In this document: one piece after another, positions 43,083 through 51,522 of the stretch
How the letters are laid out: the number at the start of each line of letters is the position of its first letter
How positions within the stretch are numbered: the first letter of the stretch is position 1
Source of the DNA: UKL13-2 sp031414695
Lineage (GTDB): Bacteria; Pseudomonadota; Gammaproteobacteria; Burkholderiales; Usitatibacteraceae
NCBI GenBank assembly: GCA_031414695.1
Contig: JANNWG010000064.1
Span: 1 to 64,000 of the forward strand
DNA length: 64,000 bases
Direction: 5' to 3'
Translations under genes and position numbers: made by a program
Notes under the pieces: generated by a model
Told to the model about the DNA's origin: nothing
Seen by the model: the letters and a program-made list of their open reading frames with translations, nothing else
Database searches by the model: none

Positions 43083-43940
43083 ATGAAATCCATTTCGTTA
43101 CTCGCGCACGACAAACATCCGCTTAGCGCCTTTTACTTTGAAGCAATCGGCACGCCCAAAGCAACGATTGTGATTGCACCGGCAATGGCGGTGTCGCAAA
43201 CTTTTTATACCGCTTTTGCGCGTTACCTTTCAGCTGCGGGATATCACGTCTGGACATTTGATTATCGCGGCATGGGGGAGTCACTGAATGGCAGCATGCG
43301 TGACGTACAAGCGAGTCTCACAGATTGGTTTACGCTCGATTACGATGCGGTGATTGCACATGCAGCTGCATTTGATAGGTCGCTAGCGTTGTATGTTGTC
43401 GGGCATAGTCTTGGCGGTCAAACTGCGCCATTATTGCCTTCGCGTCATCTGGTTTCTGGACTGGTAAATATTGCGGTTGGTAGTGGTGCGATGCGGCACA
43501 ATCAGCCTTCGACGCGACGATTAGCACCATTACTTTGGTATGTCATCGCGCCAATAGCATGTCGGCTGTTTGGCTATTTCCCGGGTTCTAAATTTGGCAT
43601 TATTGGTGATATCCCGCGTGCTGCATTGATGCAATGGCGACGCTGGTGTTTGTCACCAGATTACATTTTGAGTGGTGAAGCTAGCGCACGTGCTGCCTAC
43701 GCGAGTGCGGAGTTTGCCGTGCTGGCATTAACTTTTGCTGACGATGAATTATTGATGGCATCAGGCTCAAGTATGTTGCATGACGCCTATACGATGGGTC
43801 GTGTTGACTACCGACTTATCTCGCCCGCCGATGTTGGGTTAAAACGCATTGGTCATTTTGGCTTTTTTAAATCGCAAAGCGAGCCAACATTGTGGCCGCT
43901 AGTCACACAATGGCTAGATGCGCGCCATGCAACACAATGA
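43083..43940 (+). CDS. Alpha/beta hydrolase
   Basis: 285 residues with the alpha/beta hydrolase pattern: strand and oxyanion region TIVIAPAMAVSQTFY, FDYRGMGES, nucleophile Ser in VVGHSLGGQ, acid Asp in LTFADDELL, and His in IGHFGFF. No signal peptide. The frame starts with GTG at 43065; the ATG at 43083 is closer to the family start. Substrate unknown. It is the last gene of the plus-strand run and converges with the DUF4139 gene. Confidence 0.85.
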   Translation: MKSISLLAHDKHPLSAFYFEAIGTPKATIVIAPAMAVSQTFYTAFARYLSAAGYHVWTFDYRGMGESLNGSMRDVQASLTDWFTLDYDAVIAHAAAFDRSLALYVVGHSLGGQTAPLLPSRHLVSGLVNIAVGSGAMRHNQPSTRRLAPLLWYVIAPIACRLFGYFPGSKFGIIGDIPRAALMQWRRWCLSPDYILSGEASARAAYASAEFAVLALTFADDELLMASGSSMLHDAYTMGRVDYRLISPADVGLKRIGHFGFFKSQSEPTLWPLVTQWLDARHATQ

Positions 43941-43983
43941 TTCCAGCATGACTCTATGAAATCTATTTTATGCAAGCTGGAAT
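43940..43983. terminator. Possible weak bidirectional hairpin between convergent genes
   Basis: ATTCCAGC and GCTGGAAT (8-bp perfect stem) enclose about 28 nt of AT-rich sequence. It lies between the convergent hydrolase and DUF4139 genes. The loop is long and there is no T-run, so this is a guess. Confidence 0.3.
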
Positions 43984-44008
43984 ACATGAACACATGACAT
44001 TGTATTTG

Positions 44009-45541
44009 TTACCAAGTGTAGCGCACAGTATAGCGCACAATCGCCTCGCCACCTTTGGCAATTTTGAGTGGGAAATGAATTGTTCTAGCATCAACTTTTT
44101 CAAAGTTACTGTTCTTAGTTTTAATCGTCCAATTACTCCAGCGATATAAGTTTTCTTTCACAATCACATTGGCTTGCTCATCTTTTTGATTGCGAACTTT
44201 GAATTCAATATCTTCTTCAATCCACTTGGCACTGCTGTCCATACGGTAGTCAACCTGACGTCGCTCACCGACAACATCAAAGGCTGAGCCAAGTTTGATT
44301 TGTATTGTTTCATTTTTTGGTGTGTGGTCAATTAAATCTTCGCCGATAAATTCGAGTGACTGATCAGCGCTATCGAGTTTGGCGACACGTATTTTGCCAG
44401 CGGGTAACGGGATGCCGAGCTTGTTGTCATCTTTATTTTTGAAGCGCAAATAGACATCAACTTTTTTACTCGATTGATTGCCAAAATTGCGTTCTGTCAT
44501 CGGACCACCGTAGTAGCCATTAAACCAGCCCGCTTGACCGTAATAGACCAGTGTTTTTTCACAATTGACACCGCGTGCAGCGGGGAATAATTCAATTTGC
44601 TTGGTACTGTTGTTTGCCAGCGTAGTCGGACGGCCGAGCGTATAGAGATGGTATTCAAAGAATGATTTTTCTTGAAAGCCCGCTACGTCAGCCTTTGCCA
44701 TTCTTGGAGAATACTGAATATTGGCTTCAGCGATCCCTGCTTGCGGCTGAGCGCGCTGCACATCACCTGCAACAAGTTTGAGTTTGGCATCTGTGAAGGT
44801 GGTGCCAGTTTGATTCACAATCGTGACCCACGCGCCGACATCTAATTTGCATTGGTTGTTATCTTCGTTGAGGGTAACGTTGTAGTCCGTCCACCACGTG
44901 ATGCCTTGCGTCTGAAAGCCATAGCGTGTTTTATGTGCGCCGGGCTTATCAGCGGCGATGTCCCACACCAGTGTTGGTTTGCTAATGAGTCCACCTGGCA
45001 GGCTTGCCATGCGTACCCCTGCATAGCTGCTGATGGCGCGGATCGCGCCATCAGCCATACGCAGCACGATGCCGTCTTGGGTGGAGAGCAGCGTGCCTGT
45101 GATGGATTCGACGTTTGTGCCACGTACCTGCTCAATAGTGACTTCACGGTCGAGATATTTTTCAAGCAGCTTCCTTGTGCTGGTCAAATCAAATTCAAAA
45201 CTTTGCTCAACGACACGCGTATTCGTGCCATCGGTCAAGGATTCGAATGAAACCGTAGTTGGGTCAATCAATGAAGGCACGTCAGAGACGCGGATGATGG
45301 TGCGGCCACGCGTAAGGTCGAATGTTTTTTCTTGCCGAACAACCGCGTAGCCTGGTATTGCGCCACCATTATTTTGATTGCGGAAATTAGCCGGTGAGAG
45401 CGTGCCTGGCTGGGTGCTTGAGTAAATGGTGACGCTAGTATCTGCTGCATAAACTGTGGCTGCGCTGGCGATGATGGCTATGAGTACTAATTGCACGCTA
45501 ATTTTTAAACGCGGGTTTATGCAGGATGAATAAGTCGCCAT
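44009..45541 (-). CDS. Exported DUF4139 domain protein
   Basis: 510 residues. An N-terminal signal peptide (about 12-32, LVLIAIIASAATVYAAD) leads into a beta-rich protein: SVTIYSS, VSDVPSLIDPTTVSFESLTD, EVTIEQVRGTNVESITGTLL, then the DUF4139 region from about residue 215 (TQGITWWTDYNVTL, CKLDVGAWVTIVNQTGTTFT, LKLVAGDVQRAQPQ) to the C-terminal VRYTVRYTW. The function of the family is unknown; it is usually periplasmic or surface-exposed. The gene is divergent from the MoxR gene, with 56 bp between them. Confidence 0.88.
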   Translation of the reverse strand: MATYSSCINPRLKISVQLVLIAIIASAATVYAADTSVTIYSSTQPGTLSPANFRNQNNGGAIPGYAVVRQEKTFDLTRGRTIIRVSDVPSLIDPTTVSFESLTDGTNTRVVEQSFEFDLTSTRKLLEKYLDREVTIEQVRGTNVESITGTLLSTQDGIVLRMADGAIRAISSYAGVRMASLPGGLISKPTLVWDIAADKPGAHKTRYGFQTQGITWWTDYNVTLNEDNNQCKLDVGAWVTIVNQTGTTFTDAKLKLVAGDVQRAQPQAGIAEANIQYSPRMAKADVAGFQEKSFFEYHLYTLGRPTTLANNSTKQIELFPAARGVNCEKTLVYYGQAGWFNGYYGGPMTERNFGNQSSKKVDVYLRFKNKDDNKLGIPLPAGKIRVAKLDSADQSLEFIGEDLIDHTPKNETIQIKLGSAFDVVGERRQVDYRMDSSAKWIEEDIEFKVRNQKDEQANVIVKENLYRWSNWTIKTKNSNFEKVDARTIHFPLKIAKGGEAIVRYTVRYTW

Positions 45542-45597
45542 TTGAAGCTCCTATAATAGAAATTGATAAATCTGTGTGACTAACGACTAGGATAACA

Positions 45598-46440
45598 ATG
45601 AAGTTTACCGGTAGCCAAAACTATATTGCGACCAACGATCTGATGTTGGCGGTTAATGCCGCCATCACGTTGCAGCGCCCACTACTCATTAAGGGTGAGC
45701 CCGGCACGGGCAAAACCATGTTGGCTGAAGAGGTTGCTCTCGCATTAGGTAAGCCATTGTTGCAATGGCATATTAAATCGAGCACTAAAGCACAACAAGG
45801 TCTCTATGAATATGACGCTGTATCACGTTTGCGTGATTCGCAATTAGGTGAAGAAAAAGTCAAAGACATTAAAAATTATATCCACAAGGGCACACTGTGG
45901 CAGGCATTCACGGCTGAAGAACAAGTGGTGCTGTTGATTGATGAAATTGATAAGGCTGATATTGAATTCCCGAATGATTTATTGCGTGAGCTCGACCGTA
46001 TGGAGTTTTACTGCTACGAAACGCGTGAAACCATTAATGCGGTACACCGGCCGATTATTTTTATTACCAGTAACAATGAAAAAGAATTGCCCGATGCATT
46101 TTTGCGGCGCTGTTTCTTTCACTACATTCGCTTTCCAGATCGCGATACGATGCGCCAAATTGCGGATGTGCATTTTCCGAATCTTAAAAAAAATTTACTC
46201 AAAGAAGCGATGGAAGTTTTCTTTGATATTCGCGACATGCCAGGATTGAAGAAAAAACCATCAACCTCTGAGCTGCTGGATTGGATAAAACTCTTGGTGG
46301 CAGAAGATATTTCGCCAGAAGCGCTGAAATCTAATGACGTGAATAAACTCATTCCACCGCTACACGGTGCGCTGGTTAAAAATGAACAAGATGTACATTT
46401 ATTTGAGCGCTTGGTTTTTTTATCCAAACGTAGGAGTTAA
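45598..46440 (+). CDS. MoxR-family AAA+ ATPase
   Basis: 280 residues. Walker A GEPGTGKT (33-40), Walker B VVLLIDEIDKADIEFPNDLL (about 105), sensor 1 PIIFITSNNEKELPDAFLRR (with the Arg finger), then the lid domain. MoxR ATPases act as chaperones that load metals or cofactors into, or remodel, partner proteins together with a VWA protein. The CoxE-like VWA partner is two genes downstream (47347), separated by a GNAT gene and a composite repeat. Confidence 0.93.
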   Translation: MKFTGSQNYIATNDLMLAVNAAITLQRPLLIKGEPGTGKTMLAEEVALALGKPLLQWHIKSSTKAQQGLYEYDAVSRLRDSQLGEEKVKDIKNYIHKGTLWQAFTAEEQVVLLIDEIDKADIEFPNDLLRELDRMEFYCYETRETINAVHRPIIFITSNNEKELPDAFLRRCFFHYIRFPDRDTMRQIADVHFPNLKKNLLKEAMEVFFDIRDMPGLKKKPSTSELLDWIKLLVAEDISPEALKSNDVNKLIPPLHGALVKNEQDVHLFERLVFLSKRRS

Positions 46441-46446
46441 GCCAAT

Positions 46447-47031
46447 ATGTATGTCAAACCCGTGATACTGGAAGGCCGTCATGCACGCTTAGAGCCACTG
46501 GCACCAGAGCATCAAGATTTGTTAACTGAAGCTGCCGCAGATGGTGAATTGTGGAAGCTTTGGTACACGAGTGTGCCGTCACCCGAACATGCTGCTGCTG
46601 ATATGGCGATGCGCTTGGCACAGCGTGATGCCGGTACGATGATGCCCTTTGTGGTGCGGCGCGTGTCGGACAATGTCGTTGTTGGCGCAACCACCTTTAG
46701 TAGTATTGAGGCAGCAAACCGTCGGCTGGAGATTGGTTACACATGGTACGCAAAGTCAGTACAGCGCACCGCAATCAATACGGAGGTCAAAATATTGATG
46801 CTAACCCACGCGTTTGAAGCCTTGGAATGTCGCGCAGTTGTGTTTTGCACCCACTTTATGAATCACGATAGCCGTGCCGCCATTGAACGACTCGGTGCCA
46901 AGCTCGATGGGGTCTTACGCGCACATCGTATAGGTCGGGAAGGGGAGGATCGCGATACCTGCGTCTATTCCATCATTGCCAGTGAGTGGCCAAGTGTCCG
47001 CGCGCATCTTCAGCATAAATTGGATCGTTGA
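46447..47031 (+). CDS. GNAT-family N-acetyltransferase (RimJ/RimL-like)
   Basis: 194 residues. VILEGRHARLEPLAPEHQDL, VVGATTFSSIEAANRRLEIG YTWY (in two parts), RTAINTEVKILMLTHAFEAL and NHDSRAAIERLGAKLDGVLR follow the acetyltransferase fold of the RimJ-like group, with acetyl-CoA binding near residues 110-120. The acceptor is unknown. It starts 6 nt after the MoxR gene, so they are co-transcribed. Confidence 0.9.
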   Translation: MYVKPVILEGRHARLEPLAPEHQDLLTEAAADGELWKLWYTSVPSPEHAAADMAMRLAQRDAGTMMPFVVRRVSDNVVVGATTFSSIEAANRRLEIGYTWYAKSVQRTAINTEVKILMLTHAFEALECRAVVFCTHFMNHDSRAAIERLGAKLDGVLRAHRIGREGEDRDTCVYSIIASEWPSVRAHLQHKLDR

Positions 47032-47043
47032 GAGCAACGCATT

Positions 47044-47316
47044 TTTAGCCACAGATGAACACGGATAAACGCAAATAAGGTCAAAAACGTTTAACCGCCG
47101 ATGAACGCCGATAAGGTCAACTGCTTTTTTAGTCACGCATGAGCACTGTTAAACACAGATAACAACAAACCCTTTCAGTTATATCATTTCACGAGCTGCG
47201 CTCGGAATGACAAAATTTTTTTTATGTTTTTGCTTTTATCGGCTTTATCGGCGTGCGTCGGCGGTCAAAACGTTTTTTGCTTTTATCCGCGTTTATCCAA
47301 ATTCATCTGTGGCTAG
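47044..47316. repeat. Composite nested palindrome (families A and B)
   Basis: The 315-bp gap between the GNAT and VWA genes is almost all repeat. Outer arms 47044-47079 (TAGCCACAGATGAACACGGA, TAAACGC) and 47281-47316 (GCGTTTATCCAAATTCATCT, GTGGCTA) are family A. Inside lie arms of the CCGCC subtype (AACCGCCGATGAACGCCGAT near 47093 and ATCGGCGTGCGTCGGCGGTC near 47247), another worn A-like piece near 47134-47162, and a family B remnant (CACGAGCTGCGCTCGGAATG, about 47190-47210) at the centre. The order suggests elements inserted into one another. No gene is visible in the gap. Confidence 0.75.
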
Positions 47317-47346
47317 TTTTTATCGTCGCACACTAACAAATCTTTC

Positions 47347-48546
47347 ATGCTCATCGACTTTTTCTTGAACTTAAAAAAATCTGGCGTCCCCGTTTCAGTC
47401 AAAGAGTATTTATTACTTTGCGAGGCGATGACGCAATCGGGTGCAATTTTTGAAAATTACGGCTCAGTCAATGATTTTTACTATGTATCGCGTGCGTGTT
47501 TGGTCAAAGATGAAGCGCATTTTGATCGGTTTGATCGTGCATTTGGGCAGTATTTCAAAGGCATTGAAAACTTAAATGCCGCTCTAGATAAGGCGTTTGG
47601 GGCAGAATTGCCTGAAGAGTGGCTCAGGAAGCTCGCTGAGAAAAATTTAACAGAAGAAGAAAAAGCATTGATTGAATCCCTTGGTGGCTGGGAAAAGTTG
47701 ATGGAAACACTGCGCGAGCGTTTAAATGAGCAAAAAGAGCGACACCAAGGCGGCTCAAAATGGATTGGCACGGCGGGAACTTCACCGTTTGGCGCGTATG
47801 GGTTTAATCCTGAAGGCATTCGTATCGGGCAAGATAAAAGCCGTAACAAGAGTGCGGTAAAAGTTTGGGATCAGCGAGCTTATCGCGATTACGACAATAA
47901 CGTTGAGCTTGGTATTCGTAATATTCAAATGGCACTGCGTCGGCTGCGGAAATTCGCGCGCAGCGGTGCTGAGGAGGAGCTAGACCTTGACCATACGATT
48001 AAAGCTACCGCGCACAATGCGGGTTATTTAGACATTAAGATGGTTCCCGAGAGGCACAACAATGTAAAAGTGCTGCTATTACTTGATGTTGGTGGCTCGA
48101 TGGATGAGTATATTCATCGCTGCGAAGAGTTATTTTCTGCCGCAAAAACAGAATTTAAGCACCTCGAATATTTTTATTTTCACAATTTTTTATATGAATC
48201 AGTTTGGCGTAACAATCGCCTTAGGCATAGCGAAAAATTTTCCACCTTTGATGTACTCAACAAATACGGTAAAGACTACAAGCTCATCATCGTCGGTGAT
48301 GCAACCATGAGCCCATATGAAATACTGCAGCCCGGCGGTAGTGTGGAGCACTGGAATGAAGAAGCAGGCGCAGCATGGCTCATGCGTATGACAGCGCACT
48401 ACAAAAACGCGGCGTGGATTAACCCAACAGAGGAAGCGCATTGGTCGTTCACACAGTCGGTCAAAATTACCCGTGAACTCATGGCAGACCGTATGTACCC
48501 GATGACCGTTGATGGCCTAGATCGCGCGATGAAAAACCTGATTTAG
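47347..48546 (+). CDS. VWA-domain protein, CoxE-like
   Basis: 399 residues. The N-terminal half has IDFFLNLKKSGVPVSVKEYL and a charged helical region (about 90-135); the C-terminal half is a von Willebrand A domain with the metal site LLLLDVGGSMDEYIHRC (a DxGGSM form, as common in CoxE proteins) and IIVGDATMSPYE. Members work with MoxR ATPases in maturation of enzymes such as CO dehydrogenase; no such target enzyme lies here. ATG at 47347. Confidence 0.9.
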   Translation: MLIDFFLNLKKSGVPVSVKEYLLLCEAMTQSGAIFENYGSVNDFYYVSRACLVKDEAHFDRFDRAFGQYFKGIENLNAALDKAFGAELPEEWLRKLAEKNLTEEEKALIESLGGWEKLMETLRERLNEQKERHQGGSKWIGTAGTSPFGAYGFNPEGIRIGQDKSRNKSAVKVWDQRAYRDYDNNVELGIRNIQMALRRLRKFARSGAEEELDLDHTIKATAHNAGYLDIKMVPERHNNVKVLLLLDVGGSMDEYIHRCEELFSAAKTEFKHLEYFYFHNFLYESVWRNNRLRHSEKFSTFDVLNKYGKDYKLIIVGDATMSPYEILQPGGSVEHWNEEAGAAWLMRMTAHYKNAAWINPTEEAHWSFTQSVKITRELMADRMYPMTVDGLDRAMKNLI

Positions 48547-48665
48547 CAGGACACACTTTTTAACAAGATTACGTACATAATATGGAAAGAAGCTTAAAAA
48601 TAAAAATCACCGCATAAACAACAGTGATTAAGTCAATACAACACATGCACAGGAAAAAAATAGCA

Positions 48666-49361
48666 ATGAGAATTGCAATGTTAGAAGACGATGTCGATGT
48701 TGGTACTGCGATTAAGCATTGGCTTGAATCAGGCGGACATCACGTGCATCATTACACCTCAGGCAAGGCGATTGTGCGCGAAGCGAATCGTGAAAGCTTC
48801 GATCTTTACCTACTTGATTGGCATGTGCCAGATATGTCTGGTCCGGAAGTTCTAAAGTGGTTTCGTGAAACATTACATTTGGATTCTCCAGTCTTGTTTG
48901 CCACCAGCCGCGATTCTGAGGCTGATATAGTGTCGGCATTACAAGCTGGTGCGGATGACTATATGGTTAAACCCATCCGTAAACTTGAGTTATTAGCACG
49001 TGTGGATGCGCTGCTGAGACGCGCTAAAGTCCGTGTGAATGAGCCTACTAACATAGACATGGCACCTTACCATGTTGATGTGGCGAATCGTGTCGTCAAG
49101 CTCGATGGCGTAGAAATTGAAATGACTGATAAAGAATACGAGCTTACGCTGTTCTTGTTCGCCAATATTGGTCATTTGCTTTCCCGTGGGCATATTACCG
49201 AGAGCGTTTGGGGGAGAGCGGCTGAAGTGCAATCGCGCACCATTGATACCCACATTAGCCGAGTACGTAAGAAGCTCGACTTCGGTCCTGCACGGGGGCT
49301 ACGCTTAACGCCGATCTATAACTTTGGTTATCGACTCGAAAAAGTTAGCGTCACTAGTTAA
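48666..49361 (+). CDS. OmpR-family response regulator
   Basis: 231 residues. Receiver domain about 1-120 with acidic pocket LEDD, phospho-acceptor Asp51 in LLDWHVPDMSG, Thr/Ser in FATSRDSEAD and Lys in YMVKPIRK; winged-helix DNA-binding domain about 130-231 (VEIEMTDKEYELTLFLFANI, SRTIDTHISRVRKKLDFG, NFGYRLEKV). The frame opens upstream (48624), but the ATG at 48666 has AGGAAA about 10 nt before it and fits the receiver start. It is the first gene of a set with a FecR-LysM protein and a CHASE2 histidine kinase, probably its partner. Confidence 0.92.
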   Translation: MRIAMLEDDVDVGTAIKHWLESGGHHVHHYTSGKAIVREANRESFDLYLLDWHVPDMSGPEVLKWFRETLHLDSPVLFATSRDSEADIVSALQAGADDYMVKPIRKLELLARVDALLRRAKVRVNEPTNIDMAPYHVDVANRVVKLDGVEIEMTDKEYELTLFLFANIGHLLSRGHITESVWGRAAEVQSRTIDTHISRVRKKLDFGPARGLRLTPIYNFGYRLEKVSVTS

Positions 49362-49734
49362 CTTTGTCGGTCAGCCGTTGATGCTGTTTGCACAACGAGT
49401 TAAAGTGTTGTCATAAATTGTCAAATATAGTTAATTTTTGACTTTTCACTACCAATTACGCATATGCTCAGCTAATTTATATAGCATGGGTTGATTACGC
49501 TCGCACTTTATAAAGTCATTGCATGTAATGAAAACGAAATCGCTAATGCGATTGACCAATCATGGTCCTCAAATGGTGAATAGATTGCATAGGTCTTAAT
49601 TCGTAGCAGTCCAATAAGTTTAGTATTGATCACCGTCGCGCGTGTTAGAGCAAAGCAAATGGTGACAGCATCGCCAGTCGTATTTTTAAATTTGTAAATT
49701 ATTCGTTAGTTATTTATTGGCAGAAGGAAAACGC
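49362..49734. other. AT-rich intergenic region between regulator and FecR gene
   Basis: 373 bp with no credible ORF. It holds the TTGTCA direct repeat described separately, a TTGACT (-35-like) at 49438 with CATATG/TATGCT-like -10 candidates 17-19 nt on, and a short palindrome ACTTTATAAAGT at about 49506. A non-coding RNA or long leader of the FecR gene is possible; nothing in the sequence proves it. Confidence 0.4.
49408..49423 (+). promoter_or_regulatory. Candidate response-regulator operator (TTGTCA direct repeat)
   Basis: TTGTCATAAATTGTCA: two identical hexamers with a 10-nt period. OmpR-family regulators typically bind tandem half-sites 10-11 nt apart, so this may be the target of the upstream regulator. 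It also resembles a degenerate Pho box, but the period is 10, not 11. Confidence 0.35.
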
Positions 49735-51459
49735 ATGAATACAACCCACCCTAGTTTTGTCGATTCGTCATTGGACAATATTCGCAGGTCGTCGGTGTCA
49801 ATCATGAGCTTGATTGCGATGCCCACATTGCTGTTGGCAGGTGCTACGCTTGCCAGCGTTACGCCGAAGCAGCCAGCCAAACAAGCGAGTGCTGCAGAGC
49901 GTATATACGTGCACCAAGTGATCAAAAATGAAACCTTCTCAAAACTTGCCCAAACTTTTTTGACAAATCGTAAGGACTATTCGACCTTACAAAAATACAA
50001 TCCAAGCCTTAATCCAACGTTAATACCGGTTGGTAGCAAAGTGCGTATTCCTATTGCGGCGATGCGAGCCGATGTTGCCGCACCTACAGTATTGGCTGTG
50101 AGTGGTGAGGCCAAGATGAATGGAGAAGCGCTAAAGGTCGGTCAACGCGTTAATGAGCGCGACAAGTTAGCCACTGGCGATAATGGTTTTATCACCATCA
50201 AATTAGCTGACGGCTCAACGCTTAACGTGCAATCAAAGTCTGCCGTTGAAATAGAGCGCGCGAGGTTACTTGCCAATACAACGGTTACGGAATCGGTGTT
50301 GAAACTTCAATCTGGACGCGTTGAGTCAACCGTTGCCAAACAGCATAACGCCGCACGCTATGAAATTCGGACACCAACCGCCAACATGGGCGTACGTGGC
50401 ACAGTCTTTAGGGCGGCTGCAGGAGCAAATGGCAAGTCGATAAACGAGGTTTTGGAAGGAAATGTTGCTGTTGCAGGTGCAAAGACCGAGCTATCTCAAG
50501 GCTTGTCGATTAACGCTGGCTTTGGCACGATTGTGTTGCAGGATATGCTGCCCTCTCCGCCGGCGAAATTATTGCCACCACCAATGCTCGTCGATTTTGT
50601 CGATACTCAAAGGCGACCTGAGTTAGCATTTGCGTTCGCTCCTGTCGCAGGTGCGAGCGGCTATCGCGCACTAGTCGCCACCGATAGTCAATTCCTGAAG
50701 CCAGTGTCTGAGGCTGTTAGCGCTACACCTTCAATACGGTTAGCTGATTTGCCGGATGGCGCATTATTTTTACAAGTGCGCGCGATTGATAAAGATGGAC
50801 TTGAGGGTATGAATAGCGTCAAGCCGCTGACAGTGTCAGCACGCCCATTTGCACCGCTAATGGCGATGCCGTTGGCAGCGTCACGCTTAACGAGCGGTAC
50901 CGTTGAGTTTAAGTGGACGAAGCGGCAAGCACTGCTTAGCGCAGCAAATGCTGACGCTGAAAACTATGCCAATCAATATCGGTTACAAGTGGCGACGGAT
51001 GCCAAATTTAGTCAAATTGTTGTTGATGAAAAAAATATTCAGCAACAAACGTATACGCCCAAACAAACGCTTGTCAGTGGTAGCTATTTTTGGCGCATTG
51101 CAAGTCAAACGATGTCCGGCCGTGAAGGGCCTATGAGCGACGCGATTGCGTTTGACGTGAATTCTGCTATAGCACCGACAGCATTGCGCCTAGACCTCGA
51201 TGGACAAAATGCGCTGCGCTGGCGTGCTGGTGAAATCGGTCAGCATTATCAAGTTCAGCTATCGAAGAGCGAGACATTTGATACTCTTGTGCAGAACAAT
51301 GTGGTGATGACAAATCAAATGCCGATTAAAGAATTACCAAAAAATACCTATTTCGTGCGTGTTCGAACAGTCAATGCAAACTCCACAACTGAAAATGTCG
51401 TGGGCGCAGGCGCGTGGAGTGCTACGCTTACGGTAGAAATTTTTGGCGGGCTGTTTTAA
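49735..51459 (+). CDS. Periplasmic LysM and FecR domain protein
   Basis: 574 residues. A hydrophobic segment near residues 25-42 (SLIAMPTLLLAGATLASV) may be a signal peptide or anchor. A LysM domain follows at about 58-100 (VHQVIKNETFSKLAQTFL, VGSKVRIP), then a FecR domain at about 110-260 (GFITIKLADGSTLNVQSKSA, IRTPTANMGVRGTVFRA), then two or three fibronectin-like repeats (PELAFAFAPVAGASGYRALV; ANQYRLQVATDAKFSQIVVD). LysM binds peptidoglycan; this FecR type is a sensor or scaffold rather than an anti-sigma factor. ATG at 49735 has AAGGA 7 nt upstream. It lies between the response regulator and the CHASE2 kinase genes. Confidence 0.9.
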   Translation: MNTTHPSFVDSSLDNIRRSSVSIMSLIAMPTLLLAGATLASVTPKQPAKQASAAERIYVHQVIKNETFSKLAQTFLTNRKDYSTLQKYNPSLNPTLIPVGSKVRIPIAAMRADVAAPTVLAVSGEAKMNGEALKVGQRVNERDKLATGDNGFITIKLADGSTLNVQSKSAVEIERARLLANTTVTESVLKLQSGRVESTVAKQHNAARYEIRTPTANMGVRGTVFRAAAGANGKSINEVLEGNVAVAGAKTELSQGLSINAGFGTIVLQDMLPSPPAKLLPPPMLVDFVDTQRRPELAFAFAPVAGASGYRALVATDSQFLKPVSEAVSATPSIRLADLPDGALFLQVRAIDKDGLEGMNSVKPLTVSARPFAPLMAMPLAASRLTSGTVEFKWTKRQALLSAANADAENYANQYRLQVATDAKFSQIVVDEKNIQQQTYTPKQTLVSGSYFWRIASQTMSGREGPMSDAIAFDVNSAIAPTALRLDLDGQNALRWRAGEIGQHYQVQLSKSETFDTLVQNNVVMTNQMPIKELPKNTYFVRVRTVNANSTTENVVGAGAWSATLTVEIFGGLF

Positions 51460-51522
51460 TATTGACGACATTGCACATAGCAAGGTCAACTAATTTAAGG
51501 CAAGTTTGATGCGGATTGACCG

